The position numbers and the translations under genes are program-made. 64,000 bases of DNA from Pontibacter pudoricolor (lineage in GTDB: Bacteria > Bacteroidota > Bacteroidia > Cytophagales > Hymenobacteraceae): the NCBI RefSeq assembly GCF_010092985.1, contig NZ_CP048106.1, positions 1,798,001-1,862,000 of the forward strand, written 5' to 3'. The notes below the pieces were generated by a model. That model saw nothing but the letters and a program-made list of their open reading frames with translations. It had not been told where the DNA came from and ran no database searches. Below, piece after piece: positions 62,908 to 64,000 of the stretch; the first letter of the stretch is position 1, and each line of letters starts with the position of its first letter.

Positions 62908-63591
62908 ATGGAAGCAAGTACCTCCTTTAAACAAGACCTGTTGTTGCGCGAATATGGCCGTAACGTGCAGGACCTTGTAAATCATATACTAACTATAGAG
63001 GACAGAGCTGAACGCACACGCCTTTCGCAGTTGCTGATAAACCTGATGGCTAAACTGAATCCGCAGTTGCGTGATACACAGGATTATCAGCAGAAACTCT
63101 GGAATCACTTATATGTCATGTCAGGCTCGCAGCTGGATGTGGACGCCCCTTATCCGCTGAGCGCGATGGAGTACCTGAACGACAAGCCGCAACGCATGCA
63201 TTACCCGCTCGAAACACCTAAGTTTAAGCACTATGGCCAGAACGTGGAGCTGCTTATTCAGCGTGCTACCGAACTGGAAGATGAAAAAGAGCGTGAAGCT
63301 GCTATCGTTTCTATCGGTAAACTGATGAAAACGCTGTACCGTTCTTACAACAAGGAAAGCATTACCGATGATGTGATCCTGAGCGATATCCGCCAGTTAT
63401 CGAAAGGTAAACTGAACATGGACCTTGCTTTTATCGAGAGCAATAACCTGTTTGAGTCTAATGTTAGTGGTGGCAGTGGCCGTCAGGATAACCAGCAACG
63501 CAGCCAGCAGCAAAACCGTGGTGGTGATAACCGAGGGGGAGACCGCAACCGCAACAAGAATCCCCGATCTTCCAATCAAAGAAATAAATAA
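62908..63591 (+). CDS. DUF4290 family protein
   Basis: A 227-residue soluble protein. The DUF4290 region (about 8-170) includes LREYGRNVQDLVNHILTIED and EYLNDKPQRMHYPLETPKFK. The tail (about 190-227) is low-complexity, rich in Arg, Asn, Gln and Gly, and looks disordered or RNA-binding. Function unknown. It is 6 bp before murA, so they are co-transcribed; this pairing suggests a link with cell-wall synthesis (inference). Confidence 0.88.
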   Translation: MEASTSFKQDLLLREYGRNVQDLVNHILTIEDRAERTRLSQLLINLMAKLNPQLRDTQDYQQKLWNHLYVMSGSQLDVDAPYPLSAMEYLNDKPQRMHYPLETPKFKHYGQNVELLIQRATELEDEKEREAAIVSIGKLMKTLYRSYNKESITDDVILSDIRQLSKGKLNMDLAFIESNNLFESNVSGGSGRQDNQQRSQQQNRGGDNRGGDRNRNKNPRSSNQRNK

Positions 63592-63597
63592 GAGTAC

Positions 63598-64000
63598 ATG
63601 GCTTCATTTGAAGTAATAGGTGGTAACAAGTTAAAAGGTGAGATAGTACCTCAGGGAGCTAAAAACGAAGCATTGCAAATACTTTGTGCTGTGCTGCTGA
63701 CGGCAGAGCCTGTTACCATTTCCAATATCCCGGACATCCGGGATGTAAATAAGCTTATAGAATTGCTGCAGGGTTTAGGTGTGGCTGTAGAAAGAAATGC
63801 TGCAGACACCTATACGTTCAGGGCTGATAATGTAGACCTGGATTACCTGGATACAGAAGCGTTTGTAGCACAGGGCCGCGCCATCCGTGGTTCAGTTATG
63901 ATCGTGGGCCCGATGCTGGCTCGTTTTGGTAAGTCTAAAATGCCTAAACCGGGTGGCGACAAAATTGGCCGCCGCCGACTGGACACACACTTTGAAGGAT
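63598..64000 (+). CDS. murA: UDP-GlcNAc 1-carboxyvinyltransferase, 3' end cut by window
   Basis: The first 134 residues of MurA, the first committed enzyme of peptidoglycan synthesis (PEP + UDP-GlcNAc). MASFEVIGGNKLKGEIVPQG begins the protein; Lys22 and Asn23 of the substrate site (AKNEAL) are present. The active-site loop reads PGGDKIGRRRLD: Asp121 is where E. coli has Cys115, the residue alkylated by fosfomycin. The remainder lies beyond the window edge. Start ATG is 6 bp after the DUF4290 stop. Confidence 0.95.
   Translation, partial: MASFEVIGGNKLKGEIVPQGAKNEALQILCAVLLTAEPVTISNIPDIRDVNKLIELLQGLGVAVERNAADTYTFRADNVDLDYLDTEAFVAQGRAIRGSVMIVGPMLARFGKSKMPKPGGDKIGRRRLDTHFEG

Larger units (their letters stand above)
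1211..62998. repeat. Highly iterated palindrome CTATAG / AACTATAGTT across the window
   Basis: I counted about 120 CTATAG words by hand across the window, in both genes and gaps; chance expectation at this base composition is roughly 16-19. Many extend to the perfect 10-bp palindrome AACTATAGTT (for example 7844-7853, 16113-16122, 18104-18113, 41299-41308). In genes it appears in both permitted reading frames (T/A/S-I-V and N-Y-S/R) and in both gene orientations. See the findings. Confidence 0.85.

Noticed and set aside
1211..62998. CTATAG words as promoters (-7 elements)
   Set aside because: CTATAGTTTG does not fit TAnnTTTG spacing (three bases, not two, between TA and TTTG), and about half of the words lie inside genes in both orientations.

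Overview
The window looks like chromosome from a member of Bacteroidota, most likely a Cytophagales/Hymenobacteraceae (Pontibacter-like) bacterium. This rests on gene content (DUF1573, DUF4290, DUF3109, LuxE/PaaK-like acyltransferase, fused E1 alpha/beta dehydrogenase, YceD-rpmF-plsX-fabH and efp-accB-accC clusters), on promoter-like TTTG / TAnnTTTG pairs, and on weak or absent Shine-Dalgarno sequences. The genus is an inference. I see no rRNA, CRISPR array, phage or transposase gene; one tRNA (Ser-GGA) is present.

Layout. 0-12 kb: mixed housekeeping and hypothetical genes: an FRG-domain protein, a lipoprotein, a transglutaminase-like membrane protein, a sigma-54-type response regulator that lacks its DNA-binding domain, an MtfA-like peptidase with a SEC-C tail, a LuxE-like enzyme, the fused E1 dehydrogenase, a frameshifted DUF1573 gene and alanine dehydrogenase. 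12.2-13.1 kb: repeat-filled gap. 13-17.7 kb: HsdR_N-like nuclease domain, AMP nucleosidase, amidohydrolase lipoprotein, MFS transporter. 17.7-22.7 kb: an AT-rich block with three tandem paralogous helical proteins of about 490 residues, a perfect inverted repeat in front of them, and a divergent 52-codon peptide gene with a promoter-like sequence. 22.7-26.6 kb: oligopeptide-type ABC binding protein and two permeases, without an ATPase. 27-30 kb: tRNA-Ser, asparaginase, TatD. 30-36.6 kb: a minus-strand envelope run (flippase-like protein, two GT2 enzymes, an OppC-like permease, a SpoIIE-type phosphatase, a polysaccharide deacetylase), much of it joined by 4-8 bp overlaps. 36.6-41.8 kb: ruvC and an MlaE-MlaF-MlaD (MCE) lipid transporter, each followed by a copy of a large intergenic repeat. 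41.8-46 kb: HIT protein, greA (with a structured leader), a 2-hydroxyacid dehydrogenase, mgtE, rsmA. 46.2-56.4 kb: pepA, pdxA, yceD, rpmF, plsX, fabH, then two unrelated genes, then efp, accB, accC: a fatty-acid and phospholipid initiation cluster. 56.5-64 kb: small lipoprotein, DUF3109, another repeat gap, an Sel1/ankyrin protein, a UvrD/PcrA helicase, DUF4290 and the start of murA.

The strongest signals outside genes are: (1) the word CTATAG, usually inside the palindrome AACTATAGTT, which I counted by hand at about 120 places against roughly 16-19 expected by chance, in coding and non-coding DNA alike; (2) four copies of a composite intergenic repeat, plus a separate two-hairpin repeat whose stems show a compensatory change; (3) the paralog trio with its operator-like inverted repeat and divergent small peptide gene, the best candidate here for an undescribed system.
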